Positions 9,377-17,950 of a DNA stretch of 62,404 nucleotides are shown here, one piece after another (positions within the stretch are counted from its first letter, which is position 1; each line of letters starts with the position of its first letter). The stretch lies in assembly GCA_018818165.1 (NCBI GenBank), contig JAHISP010000010.1, forward strand, positions 1 to 62,404, given 5' to 3'. This stretch comes from Bacteroidota bacterium (GTDB lineage: Bacteria > Bacteroidota > Ignavibacteria > Ignavibacteriales > Melioribacteraceae). The notes below the pieces were generated by a model. The model worked only from the letters and a program-made list of their open reading frames with translations, ran no database searches and was not told where the DNA came from. A program made the position numbers and the translations under genes.

Positions 9377-10308
9377 GTGAAAAAAGCATAAAGGTTTTTG
9401 CCCCAGCTTCTGTTTCAAATATTGGTCCTGGTTTTGATATTCTAGGATTTGCTCTAAATGAACCAGGTGATGAAATTGTTCTTAAAAAATCATCCAATAG
9501 TAAAGTTGAAATTACCAGTATTACTGGTGATGGCGGAAAACTTCCTTTTGATATATTAAAAAATACTGCATCTGTTGCGATAAAATCTTTAATGGATAAA
9601 TACCAAATTACTGATGGAGTGTCCATTGAAGTGAATAAAAAGATGGGACTTGGAAGCGGTCTTGGTTCCAGTGCTGCAAGCGCTGTTGGAGCTGTATTTG
9701 CTTTAAATGAATTATTTGAATTAAACTTAAGCAAAGAAGACTTGCTTGAGCATGCTTTGGCTGGTGAGTTTGTTGCCAGCAAAGCAATTCACGCTGATAA
9801 TGTTGCACCTTCGCTATATGGTGGTATTATTTTAATCCGTGGATATGAACCAATTGATATTATTAAAATCAATACTCCAAAGGATTTATTCTGTACAATT
9901 ATTTATCCAGATATTGAGATTAAAACAAGTGAAGCCCGCGCTATTCTTCCAAAGGAAGTTCCAATGAAAAGTGTTGTTACTCAAACTGGCAATATCGCAG
10001 CATTAATTTATGGATTTGCAACAGAAAATTACTCACTTATATCCAGATCTCTGAAAGATGTAATTGTAGAACCATATCGTTCAAAATTGATAACTGGTTA
10101 TGATGAAATTAAACAAGCCGCATTGGAAGCAGGAGCTTTAGGTTGTAGCATTTCTGGTTCAGGTCCATCTATGTTTGCGTTATCAAATTCAGAAGAAATT
10201 GCTAATAAAATTGCATTAGAAACAAAGAGAGTTGTTACTAATATTGGATTGGCTAGTGTAACCTATGTTTCTGAAGTAAATCAATTAGGACCGAAGATAT
10301 TAGATTAG
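9373..10308 (+). CDS. thrB: Homoserine kinase (GHMP family)
   Basis: The 311-residue protein phosphorylates homoserine with ATP to O-phosphohomoserine. The N-terminal APASVSNIGPGFDILGFA block is characteristic of ThrB. The GHMP phosphate-binding loop is GLGSGLGSSAASAVGA near residues 91-106. The C-terminal GCSISGSGPSMFAL motif completes the fold. Its ATG overlaps the asd stop by 4 nt, so it is co-translated with asd. A copy of the 73-bp dispersed repeat begins two bases after its stop and separates it from thrC. Confidence 0.96.
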   Translation: MSEKSIKVFAPASVSNIGPGFDILGFALNEPGDEIVLKKSSNSKVEITSITGDGGKLPFDILKNTASVAIKSLMDKYQITDGVSIEVNKKMGLGSGLGSSAASAVGAVFALNELFELNLSKEDLLEHALAGEFVASKAIHADNVAPSLYGGIILIRGYEPIDIIKINTPKDLFCTIIYPDIEIKTSEARAILPKEVPMKSVVTQTGNIAALIYGFATENYSLISRSLKDVIVEPYRSKLITGYDEIKQAALEAGALGCSISGSGPSMFALSNSEEIANKIALETKRVVTNIGLASVTYVSEVNQLGPKILD

Positions 10309-10310
10309 CT

Positions 10311-10383
10311 GTCATTCCGGTAATTTTTTAGCCGGAATCTTAAGAAATTGAGGAGATTCCCACTAGAAGCATGTGGTAATGAC
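10311..10383. repeat. Dispersed GTCATTCC repeat, copy B
   Basis: This 73-bp element begins GTCATTCCGG, has an inner AGCCGGAATCTTA and an AGATTCCCACTAG block, and ends GTGGTAATGAC. The ends form an imperfect inverted repeat, and CCGG(N)CCGG makes a short inner hairpin. It lies between thrB and thrC inside what should be one operon, with 36 bp left before the thrC start. It could fold in the transcript and modulate thrC relative to thrB; that is inference. Confidence 0.75.
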
Positions 10384-10419
10384 AATGTCTAATTAATTTA
10401 TACACATATAAAGAAATAA

Positions 10420-11721
10420 ATGAAATATTACAGTACAAATAACAAAAAACTAAATGTTTCTTTTCAAGAAGCTGTAATGAAAGGACTTTCACCAGATGGT
10501 GGACTTTTCATGCCAGAATTTATTCCTCAATTAGAAGATTCATTTATTAATTCTCTTTCAAAATACTCTATACGAGAAATTGGATTAGAAGTTGCAAAGA
10601 AATTTATTGGTGATGAAATTCCACTAAATGTTTTGAAAAACATTATTGATGATGCAATTAATTTTGATGCTCCGCTGGTTAAACTTGATGATAAGATATC
10701 AGTTCTCGAATTATTCCATGGACCAACTTTAGCTTTCAAAGATTTTGGTGCAAGATTTATGGCACGCACAATGGGGTATTTCATACGAAATTCGAATGAA
10801 GAAATTAATATTTTAGTTGCAACTTCTGGCGATACTGGCAGCGCTGTCGCGTCTGGATTTTATGGAGTTGAAGGAATAAATGTCTATCTACTTTATCCAA
10901 GTGGAAAAGTGAGTGAAATTCAAGAAAAACAATTAACAACATTTGATAAAAATATTACTGCTATTGAAATTGAAGGAACGTTTGACGACTGCCAAAAACT
11001 TGTAAAAACAGCTTTTCTGGATGATGAAATAAATTTAAAAATGAAATTATCATCCGCAAATTCAATAAATATTGCACGTTTAATTCCACAATCATTTTAC
11101 TATTTTAACGCATACAAACAGATTACTGAAAAAAACAAAGAAATCATTTTTTCAATTCCATCTGGTAATCTTGGAAATTTAACAGCAGGTTTGATGGCAA
11201 AAAAAATGGGATTGCCAATTTCAAAATATATTGGTGCAACAAATTCTAATTCCATTTTTACAGAATTCATTCAAAGTGGAAAGTATGAACCGCGACCATC
11301 TGTTAAAACTATATCAAATGCAATGGATGTTGGTGCACCAAGTAATCTTGCCAGAATTGAGTCACTTTATGATGAGCATTTGGTTATTTTAAAAGATATT
11401 GCATCAAATACACACAACGATATGCAGACTATTGATAAGATGAGGGAGATTTATCAAAAATATAATTACACAATTGATCCTCATGGAGCAGTGGGTTTAC
11501 TTGCATTAGAGCAATATGTAGCAGAAGAAAAACTAGACAATTATTGCGGAGTTGTTTTTGAAACAGCTCATCCAGCTAAATTTAAAGATGTTGTTGATGG
11601 AGTGTTGAATACTGATATTGAAATTCCAGAAGAATTGCAAAATTCTATTAATAAAGAGAAAAAGAGTATTTTACTTTCTAGTGAATATGAGGTATTTAAA
11701 GAATATTTGTTGGGAATTTAG
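10420..11721 (+). CDS. thrC: Threonine synthase
   Basis: This PLP enzyme of 433 residues converts O-phosphohomoserine to threonine and phosphate. The N-terminal YYSTNNKKLNVSFQEAVMKGL segment is typical of the long (E. coli-like) ThrC class. The PLP lysine is Lys107 in GPTLAFKDFGARF. The phosphate-binding stretch ATSGDTGSAVASGF follows, and the IPSGNLGNLTAG block is also present. Length agrees with the family (about 430). It is the last gene of the threonine operon. The 111-bp gap from thrB contains repeat copy B. No clear ribosome site precedes the ATG. Confidence 0.95.
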   Translation: MKYYSTNNKKLNVSFQEAVMKGLSPDGGLFMPEFIPQLEDSFINSLSKYSIREIGLEVAKKFIGDEIPLNVLKNIIDDAINFDAPLVKLDDKISVLELFHGPTLAFKDFGARFMARTMGYFIRNSNEEINILVATSGDTGSAVASGFYGVEGINVYLLYPSGKVSEIQEKQLTTFDKNITAIEIEGTFDDCQKLVKTAFLDDEINLKMKLSSANSINIARLIPQSFYYFNAYKQITEKNKEIIFSIPSGNLGNLTAGLMAKKMGLPISKYIGATNSNSIFTEFIQSGKYEPRPSVKTISNAMDVGAPSNLARIESLYDEHLVILKDIASNTHNDMQTIDKMREIYQKYNYTIDPHGAVGLLALEQYVAEEKLDNYCGVVFETAHPAKFKDVVDGVLNTDIEIPEELQNSINKEKKSILLSSEYEVFKEYLLGI

Positions 11722-11734
11722 TCTGCAATTGTAG

Positions 11735-11870
11735 ATAGTCATTGCAACTAACGTTTTTAGTGAAGCTCTGCAAGAATTACTTTAGGTCAATCTTACAAGA
11801 GTTGCAATTCTTGTAAGATGGTTACGTCGTTCAAAAAGCGAACTCCTCACAAAGACTGACTTTACTTTGA
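11735..11870. repeat. Second repeat-like intergenic element with an 11-bp hairpin
   Basis: The 171 bp between thrC and the convergent TraB gene hold no gene. They contain a perfect hairpin with 11-bp arms (ATCTTACAAGA at 11790-11800, its complement at 11809-11819) and an 8-nt loop. Flanking words resemble the GTCATTGCGAG...GAAGCAATCT...CACAAAGACT repeats dispersed in many Bacteroidota-related genomes, here degenerate. It may also act as the terminator of thrC, but it lacks a T tract. A single copy is seen in this window. Confidence 0.45.
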
Positions 11871-11892
11871 ATCCAGTGGTAATAATTATCAA

Positions 11893-13086
11893 TTAAAATA
11901 AATTACTAATAATTTTATATGCTCCAACATAAGTTCCAATAGCACTTCCAATTCCACTTAAAAGAAAAACTAATAATATTTTCAGCAATCTATTTTCCCA
12001 CCATTTTTTCCAGTGAGAAACATCTTCTGTTACAGATTCAAATTCCTTTACTTTTGGTGGTTGATAGTAAGCTTGAACGAAAGCTGCAACATATCCAGCA
12101 CCTATTACTGGTGTTAAGCTTGTTATCGGGGCTCCTAAAAATGCTGAAAGAATTGTTAAAGGATGGCCAAGAGCTAAAAGAGCACCAAAAGCACTTGGAA
12201 TTCCATTAGCTAAAATCCAAAATATTACATTATCACCAGCAACATCAGCTCCTTTTGTAAAACCAATGTAAAATAAGGAAGCAATAATAATTGTTGGAAT
12301 TCCATAACCAATTATTTTAATAGCTTTTGAAGGGGAGGGAATTACTTCAATTTCTGATAAATCTTGTTCAAGATTTGATTCAAGTGCTTTAATAATTCCA
12401 TTTACATGTCCAGCACCAACAACGGAAACAATTTTAGTACCATTTGCTTCCTTCATTTTTTGAGTTAAATAACTATCTCGTTCATCAATTAATACTTTTT
12501 TGAGCACTGGCATTTGCTTTCCCATTTCTGCCATCATTTCATTTAAAACGTCTTTTTGTTTTATTTCATCAAGTTTTTCTTCGCTAATTTCTTCTTGCTC
12601 AAATACTGATGCTAAACCGACAGTCATTAATTTAGTTTTTTGCCAAAAACTCATCGAGTTCCAAGCACGTTTTAAAGTAATTCTTACATCTCTATCAACC
12701 AACTCGATTGGTATATTAAATTCCTTAGCAACTTTAGTAGCTTCAAGTAGCTCAACTCCAGGTTTTACACCAAGTTTTTCACCAAGTTTTTTTTGATATG
12801 AAGCTAATAAAATATTTATAAAAAGCGTACTTAGTTGTTTTTGCTTAATTAATTGTTTTAAGTCCAGTTCTTCCCAACGTTTACTTTCTGATAAAGCCTT
12901 ATACCGTTGTGGATCAAGCTCAACACAAACCACATCGGGTTTTTCGTTGGATATAACTTCGCGGACTAAATCAGCAGAATTTTGTGAAATATGAGCCGTT
13001 CCAATTATAAAAAACTCTTTTCCATTAATCTTTAAATAGTGTACGTCTGATGAATATTTTGTTTGTGCAGCTGGTGTGTTTTCCAT
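11893..13086 (-). CDS. TraB/PrgY-family membrane protein
   Basis: The 397-residue protein has an N-terminal TraB domain (about 15-240) marked by IIGTAHISQNSADLV and DVVCVELDPQRYKAL, plus SVVGAGHVNGI near 225. The conserved His and Glu residues in these motifs resemble the metalloprotease-like (Tiki/TraB) fold. Four or five hydrophobic segments follow to the C-terminus, so the N-terminal domain is tethered to the inner membrane. Known relatives include enterococcal PrgY, which limits pheromone activity, but no pheromone or conjugation genes occur here. Its chromosomal role is unknown. It is the last gene of the minus-strand run; a strong hairpin lies between it and the CBS gene upstream. Confidence 0.85.
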   Translation of the reverse strand: MENTPAAQTKYSSDVHYLKINGKEFFIIGTAHISQNSADLVREVISNEKPDVVCVELDPQRYKALSESKRWEELDLKQLIKQKQLSTLFINILLASYQKKLGEKLGVKPGVELLEATKVAKEFNIPIELVDRDVRITLKRAWNSMSFWQKTKLMTVGLASVFEQEEISEEKLDEIKQKDVLNEMMAEMGKQMPVLKKVLIDERDSYLTQKMKEANGTKIVSVVGAGHVNGIIKALESNLEQDLSEIEVIPSPSKAIKIIGYGIPTIIIASLFYIGFTKGADVAGDNVIFWILANGIPSAFGALLALGHPLTILSAFLGAPITSLTPVIGAGYVAAFVQAYYQPPKVKEFESVTEDVSHWKKWWENRLLKILLVFLLSGIGSAIGTYVGAYKIISNLF

Positions 13087-13108
13087 TTAGATAGGTACCT
13101 TGTGATTA

Positions 13109-13140
13109 AAATGCTCCAATTTATTACAATTGGAGCATTT
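13109..13140 (-). terminator. Hairpin between the CBS gene and the TraB gene
   Basis: Perfect 13-bp arms (AAATGCTCCAATT and its complement) enclose a 6-nt loop. On the minus strand it begins 7 bp after the CBS-protein stop and is followed by TTTTAAT, so it probably terminates the CBS transcript at least in part. Confidence 0.7.
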
Positions 13141-13147
13141 GTAATAA

Positions 13148-13615
13148 TTATTTGTTTTTCTTTTCAAATTTCCAATTTTCATAATAGTCAAAGTTAACAA
13201 TTGCATTTAGCTCTTTTAACTCTTTATTTTTATCATTTAGAATTGTCTTAATAATATCGCCAGTAGATAATATTCCAATTATTTTGCCTTCTTTTTCAAT
13301 AAATAAATGTCTAATTCTTTTACCAAGCATTATATCTTGTAAAGCAAATACAGAATTGTTGTGTTGCGCTGTTTTTAATTCAGTTGACATAACATCTTTA
13401 ATTTTAGACGTTTTAGAAAAGAAGCCTTCGGTAACAACGTTAAGCATTAAATCTCTTTCTGTCCAAATTCCAACATAGTTTTCATTATCTTTAATTGCAA
13501 TTGCACCAATTTTCTTTTCCAACATTATTTTTAAAGCATCAGCAACAGTTGCATCTGGAGAAGTAGAAATAATATCATAACTTTTTTCATTTATTATATC
13601 TTCTGCTGTATACAT
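13148..13615 (-). CDS. CBS-domain pair protein
   Basis: This 155-residue cytoplasmic protein consists almost entirely of two CBS motifs: about residues 8-65 (ATVADALKIMLEKKIGAIAI, then YVGIWTERDL) and 72-130 (NSVFALQDIMLGKRIRHLFI, then IIGILSTGDII). Such stand-alone Bateman modules bind adenine nucleotides and often sense energy charge or act as regulatory partners. No catalytic domain is fused. It lies between nagB and the TraB gene on the same strand, but hairpins on both sides suggest a separate transcript. The partner is unknown. Confidence 0.88.
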   Translation of the reverse strand: MYTAEDIINEKSYDIISTSPDATVADALKIMLEKKIGAIAIKDNENYVGIWTERDLMLNVVTEGFFSKTSKIKDVMSTELKTAQHNNSVFALQDIMLGKRIRHLFIEKEGKIIGILSTGDIIKTILNDKNKELKELNAIVNFDYYENWKFEKKNK

Positions 13616-13682
13616 ATATACTCCTAAAAATTTGAGAAAAATATAACTTATCTTAATAAATATGATTTATAAGGATGTGTAA

Positions 13683-13713
13683 GATATAGCATTTATTTAA
13701 TAAATGCTATATC
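13683..13713 (-). terminator. 31-bp palindrome downstream of nagB
   Basis: GATATAGCATTTATT is followed by a single T and its perfect 15-nt complement. It lies 22 bp after the nagB stop (minus strand) and before the CBS gene. No long T run follows, so termination is likely but not certain. A dimeric regulator site for the CBS gene is an alternative. Confidence 0.5.
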
Positions 13714-13735
13714 ATGTATAAATTAAATATCTCCA

Positions 13736-14548
13736 TTAATCTAAAAGCGAATTTGGGTCTAAATTATGAGATTCAATATCCTTGAAATATGCTGCGGTTC
13801 CTACTTTAATTTCCCAAGTTGCATCTTCATCACACACAATTAAGCCTTTAGGATGAGTTTGAAGAGCGCTAACAGTCCACATATGATTTACACCTTCTTC
13901 AATAACTTTTGCCAAAGCGCGTGCTTTATTGTGCCCACAAATAATAATTAAAACTTCTTTTGCATCTAGAACTGTTTTTACTCCAACTGTAAGTGCTGTT
14001 TTAGGCACTTTTGAAATATCATTATTAAAAAATCTTGAGTTAGCAATAATTGTATCTTGAGTTAAAGTTTTTACTCTTGTAAGTGAAGAAAGGGAAGATC
14101 CAGGTTCATTAAAAGCAATGTGACCATCTGGACCAATTCCACCTATAAATAAATGAATTCCACCAAGTTTTTTGATCTTCTTTTCATAGTTTTCGCATTC
14201 TTTTTCTAGATTTTTAGCGTTTCCATTTAAAATATTGATATTACTTTTTTGTATATCAATATGATTAAAAAAGTTATGATACATAAAAGAGTGGTAGCTT
14301 TCGGGATGCTCCTCTGGAATTCCAACATATTCGTCCATATTGAAGGTAACAACATTTTTAAATGAGACAACACCCTTTTTATAAAGTTTAATTAGCTCCT
14401 CATACATCCCAATTGGCGAAGAGCCTGTTGGAAGTCCTAAAATAAAAGGATTTTTAGCAGTTGGTTTAAACTCAATAATTCGATTTGCAATGTAGTTTGC
14501 AGCCCATTTGGATACATTTCCATAATTGGGTTGGATAATTAATCTCAT
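13736..14548 (-). CDS. nagB: Glucosamine-6-phosphate deaminase
   Basis: The 270-residue enzyme interconverts glucosamine-6-phosphate and fructose-6-phosphate plus ammonia in the cytoplasm. Typical blocks are [15 protein letters not shown] (phosphate loop), [18 protein letters not shown] with the catalytic Asp, and [18 protein letters not shown] with the catalytic His. Length matches NagB (about 266). It follows the alternative GlmU-like gene by 98 bp on the same strand, so two amino-sugar enzymes sit together. nagA and a GlcNAc transporter are absent from the window. The upstream gap has a weak AATCAAT hairpin but no good promoter. Confidence 0.95.
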   Translation of the reverse strand: MRLIIQPNYGNVSKWAANYIANRIIEFKPTAKNPFILGLPTGSSPIGMYEELIKLYKKGVVSFKNVVTFNMDEYVGIPEEHPESYHSFMYHNFFNHIDIQKSNINILNGNAKNLEKECENYEKKIKKLGGIHLFIGGIGPDGHIAFNEPGSSLSSLTRVKTLTQDTIIANSRFFNNDISKVPKTALTVGVKTVLDAKEVLIIICGHNKARALAKVIEEGVNHMWTVSALQTHPKGLIVCDEDATWEIKVGTAAYFKDIESHNLDPNSLLD

Positions 14549-14646
14549 GTTAACTCCGATTATTTGTTTTAGTGTATTTTTGTAATATCATTATTCTGTA
14601 TACTAATACATTTTTAATCAATGTTTTTATTGATTATTTAGCTTCT

Positions 14647-15900
14647 TTATTTTGGGAAACCTAGCTTGCGCCTTTCATTAACTGTTAAATCAAAAACTTT
14701 TTTAAAAAGTTCTTTATCAATCTCTGTTAAATTAACGTTTCTTCTTTGCATAACTCTTTCAGCAACCTCAATACTTCTATCAATATCATAAGTCGTTAAT
14801 GCTTCAGAACCTCCCCACGAAAATGAAGGTAAATATTTTGGAGGAAATGTACCACCAAAAACATTACTTGAAACTCCCACAACAGCACCTGTATTAAAAG
14901 AAGTATTTATTGCAGATTTAGAATGATCGCCCATTGTAAGACCCACAAACTGCCTACCACTTTCAATAATTTCATTATTAATTTGAACTTTTATGGTTCC
15001 ATAGTTGTTTTTTAGATCGCTATTAGTGGTTCCAGCTCCCAAGTTAACCCAAGAACCTAAATATGAATTACCTAAAAAACCATAATGTTGTTTGTTAGAA
15101 TAACCATGAATTATTGTATTCTCAATTTCTCCACCAACTTTACAAACTTTTCCAACGCTTGTATTGTGATATATTGTTGCACTCATTTTTATAATTGAAT
15201 TTTGACCAATAAATGCTGGACCTTGAATAGAAGCATTATGCATAATTTGGGTATTTTCTCCAATAAAAATTGGACCATCTTCTGCATCTAAAATTACTCC
15301 TGGTTTTAGTGTTACATTTTTACTAATAAAAATATTATCTGGATTAAGAAAATGTACTTCTGGATAATTTTCTATTTGATTATGATTCGAATATGTAAGT
15401 TTTTTGTAATCATTGATAAGTTCTTCTTCATTATATTTTATTAAATCCCAAGGATATTCAATAATTCGAACGTCAATTTCTCTTTTTTGTAACTTAGGGA
15501 AGTCCGCTATATTAAGAACATCTTTCAATGATTTATTTAATGAATGTAAATTTTTACCGCTGAGGCGAGCTCCGATAAAAGTAGATCCAGAAATGAATAA
15601 TTCGTCCTTCCCTTCAAATGGAATAATTTTATTAAAGTCATCATCAACCAAAATACGCCCATTAATAAATAATGTGTATTCTGATTTTACATGATTAACA
15701 ATTTCCTCTGGATGATTCTGTTTTATTAAATTCCTTAAATATCCTCTTGTGTTTAATTCAACTTTTATATTGGGATAATTACGTCTAATCTTACGATGCA
15801 GAGATAATATTCCGCAACGTAAATTGTAAACAGGTCTAAAAAATGTAAGAGGTTGTAATTGTTGATATTTTTCATCTTCAAAAATGCATATACTTTTCAA
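14647..15900 (-). CDS. Alternative bacterial GlmU-like sugar nucleotidyltransferase / acetyltransferase
   Basis: The 417-residue protein has an N-terminal region opening CIFEDEKYQQLQPLTFFRPV, diagnostic of the GlmU-related family found in Bacteroidota and relatives. Its C-terminal left-handed beta-helix of hexapeptide repeats runs from about 190 to 350 (GPIFIGENTQIMHNASIQGP). The family is annotated as UDP-GlcNAc diphosphorylase/glucosamine-1-phosphate N-acetyltransferase, but the nucleotidyl half is divergent from true GlmU, so the exact reaction is uncertain. The start is TTG at 15898-15900, with AAGGA 8 bp upstream. It lies 56 bp after the DUF4954 gene and before nagB. Confidence 0.82.
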   Translation of the reverse strand: MKSICIFEDEKYQQLQPLTFFRPVYNLRCGILSLHRKIRRNYPNIKVELNTRGYLRNLIKQNHPEEIVNHVKSEYTLFINGRILVDDDFNKIIPFEGKDELFISGSTFIGARLSGKNLHSLNKSLKDVLNIADFPKLQKREIDVRIIEYPWDLIKYNEEELINDYKKLTYSNHNQIENYPEVHFLNPDNIFISKNVTLKPGVILDAEDGPIFIGENTQIMHNASIQGPAFIGQNSIIKMSATIYHNTSVGKVCKVGGEIENTIIHGYSNKQHYGFLGNSYLGSWVNLGAGTTNSDLKNNYGTIKVQINNEIIESGRQFVGLTMGDHSKSAINTSFNTGAVVGVSSNVFGGTFPPKYLPSFSWGGSEALTTYDIDRSIEVAERVMQRRNVNLTEIDKELFKKVFDLTVNERRKLGFPK

Positions 15901-15956
15901 TTTAGTTCCTTATTTTATGTAATAATTAATGAAACACATTAAATATAGTAGATTTT

Positions 15957-17930
15957 TTAAATTAAAAGTTTTAATAATTTATCAGTTACCAAATTGGTTT
16001 TTTCAATTTCCTCTTTTAGTTGTATAGTGAAATTGTTTTCTTGATATGAACCTCTAACATATTTAAAATCTAAATCTCTTGTTTCTTCATCTCCATCAAT
16101 TCCATAACTGATCTTGCTATTGATATCAAATTCCTTTTCAGCATCATTTAAAATCATGTTCAAAAGTTTTAATTTGCTTACACTCCATTCTTTCAAGACA
16201 GTGACTAATACTTCGTTTGAAATTTCAGAATCCGGAGTATATTTTTCTTTTAATAGTAAGGAAAACCAGTCCCAAGCATATGAATAATATGAAATATTAA
16301 TTTTTTCAAACTCATCATTTAGTTGTGAAATAGACTTAATATCCTCATTTATTAAGGCTTTCCTAACACCTTTCCAATCAGATTCTGAAAGATACAAACC
16401 ACCAAGGTCTAACCATTTTTCTCTAAATTTTGATATGTTTTTATTATTTAACTCTCTTTTAATTTCTATAATTGAATTTTCATCTGCATTATCAAGTTTT
16501 CTAATAAGATGTTCTCCAATACCAACTTTAATTCCTAAATCGTAATATTTTTTGCAAGTTTTTAGTAACAATCTCGCAATATGCAATCCCTTGTATTTCA
16601 CATATTCTTTTTCTTTGGAAGTTTCGTTATAAAAATTATCTAAGATATTAAAAGCATTTTCCATTTTCCCAACGATATATGGGGAATAAAAATCGAAATT
16701 GATCTTATCTAATTTTATTTTGGATTTTCGTTTATCTCTTTTTGCCCATTTTTCTGTATCTCTCTTAGTCCCAACAGTAAAAAGATTCATAGCTGGAGTT
16801 AAAACACTTTTTCCATTTTCTTCAGTAATATATGAGAAAGGGAAGTCAGAGGCATCAAAATTATTGAAATGTTTTCCAATTACAACAGAAAAAGGACCAA
16901 CTCTACTTGGAAGAAGCATATATGACATTGAACCAGTTTTAGCACCTCGCTCTAAAACACCCTGATGCACAGGTCCCAGCTTATACATATGATTACTCTG
17001 GTTAGTGCCACTTCCTGCATTATAAAATGAAAAATATGATGCAATTAATAATGTTGATTTGTGATGCGTAACAGTATAAGGACCTGCAAAAATACTACAA
17101 GCTTCACCATGATAGCCTTCACAATTAGCAAAAAAAGCAGAATTTTCGGCTGAGAATTGTTTTCCTAGCTTTGTACTTTCACCAACAAAGCAATTTTCTA
17201 AATTAACGGATGTATCAACTGTTGCACCAGATAGGATAATAAAATTATCGGCAACAACATTTGCTCCAATGTAGGTATGAGAATCTTCGTTACAAATAAT
17301 ACTTCCATTTTTTAATGAAGTAGCATTACAAATAATTGCTCCATCAGCGATATTTACATTTATAATCTCTTTAACATTAGAAATCCTAACATTATTTCCA
17401 ATCATTCCAATATCTGATAAATGGATTTTTCGCTCAATATCACAAATTTTTTTAAGAGAATTTTGTAAATCTTCATCATTTCTATAATTAACCAAAACAT
17501 AAGCAAGTTGTGATGATAAGTTTGGTAAAAGAGGTATTTCTCTTCCTCCACCTTCATTTAGAATTTCAATATTTTTACCTACACCAAAACTATTTAATTC
17601 TGACACAATTATATTATTAACATTTTCAATTATTGTGTTTTCACCAATTGTGTAATTTGATAACGTAGCAACATTAGATATATAAATATTATCATTTATT
17701 TGGCAATTTATAATAGTAGAATTATAAATTCCTGAAGTTTTTTTGATATTATTATGAGCGGAAATTGTGTCTGACAGAATCCCAATTTTAACGTTTCCAC
17801 TAAAATTAACACAAATAATATTGGTTGGTTCAAACTTTTCTTTAACTTTAATATTATTCCAATTATCACATTGGCATCTGTTTTTGAGTAAAATATTAAT
17901 TTCTTTTTCCGTGAGATTTCTATATTCCAT
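15957..17930 (-). CDS. DUF4954 family protein with left-handed beta-helix repeats
   Basis: This 657-residue protein contains many hexapeptide-like strands across about residues 50-380 (GNNVRIS, GATVDTSVNLENCFVG), so much of it should fold as a LbH solenoid like LpxA or GlmU transferases. Conserved-looking stretches include HHKSTLLIASYFSFYNAGSGT and GPVHQGVLERGAKTGSMSYM. The C-terminal third is helical. The family is uncharacterised as far as I know. ATG 17930 has GGAAGGA 7 bp upstream; longer in-frame starts overlap the preceding gene. It sits 20 bp downstream of the ADP-forming synthetase gene and just upstream of the GlmU-like gene, which suggests a role in activated sugar or acyl transfer. 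That role is inference. Confidence 0.8.
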   Translation of the reverse strand: MEYRNLTEKEINILLKNRCQCDNWNNIKVKEKFEPTNIICVNFSGNVKIGILSDTISAHNNIKKTSGIYNSTIINCQINDNIYISNVATLSNYTIGENTIIENVNNIIVSELNSFGVGKNIEILNEGGGREIPLLPNLSSQLAYVLVNYRNDEDLQNSLKKICDIERKIHLSDIGMIGNNVRISNVKEIINVNIADGAIICNATSLKNGSIICNEDSHTYIGANVVADNFIILSGATVDTSVNLENCFVGESTKLGKQFSAENSAFFANCEGYHGEACSIFAGPYTVTHHKSTLLIASYFSFYNAGSGTNQSNHMYKLGPVHQGVLERGAKTGSMSYMLLPSRVGPFSVVIGKHFNNFDASDFPFSYITEENGKSVLTPAMNLFTVGTKRDTEKWAKRDKRKSKIKLDKINFDFYSPYIVGKMENAFNILDNFYNETSKEKEYVKYKGLHIARLLLKTCKKYYDLGIKVGIGEHLIRKLDNADENSIIEIKRELNNKNISKFREKWLDLGGLYLSESDWKGVRKALINEDIKSISQLNDEFEKINISYYSYAWDWFSLLLKEKYTPDSEISNEVLVTVLKEWSVSKLKLLNMILNDAEKEFDINSKISYGIDGDEETRDLDFKYVRGSYQENNFTIQLKEEIEKTNLVTDKLLKLLI

Positions 17931-17950
17931 TATTATCCTTCCAGTTTTTT

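Noticed and set aside
14626-14645. AATCAAT hairpin between the GlmU-like gene and nagB as a terminator
   Set aside because: Only 7 bp, AT-rich, and followed by A rather than T on the minus strand.
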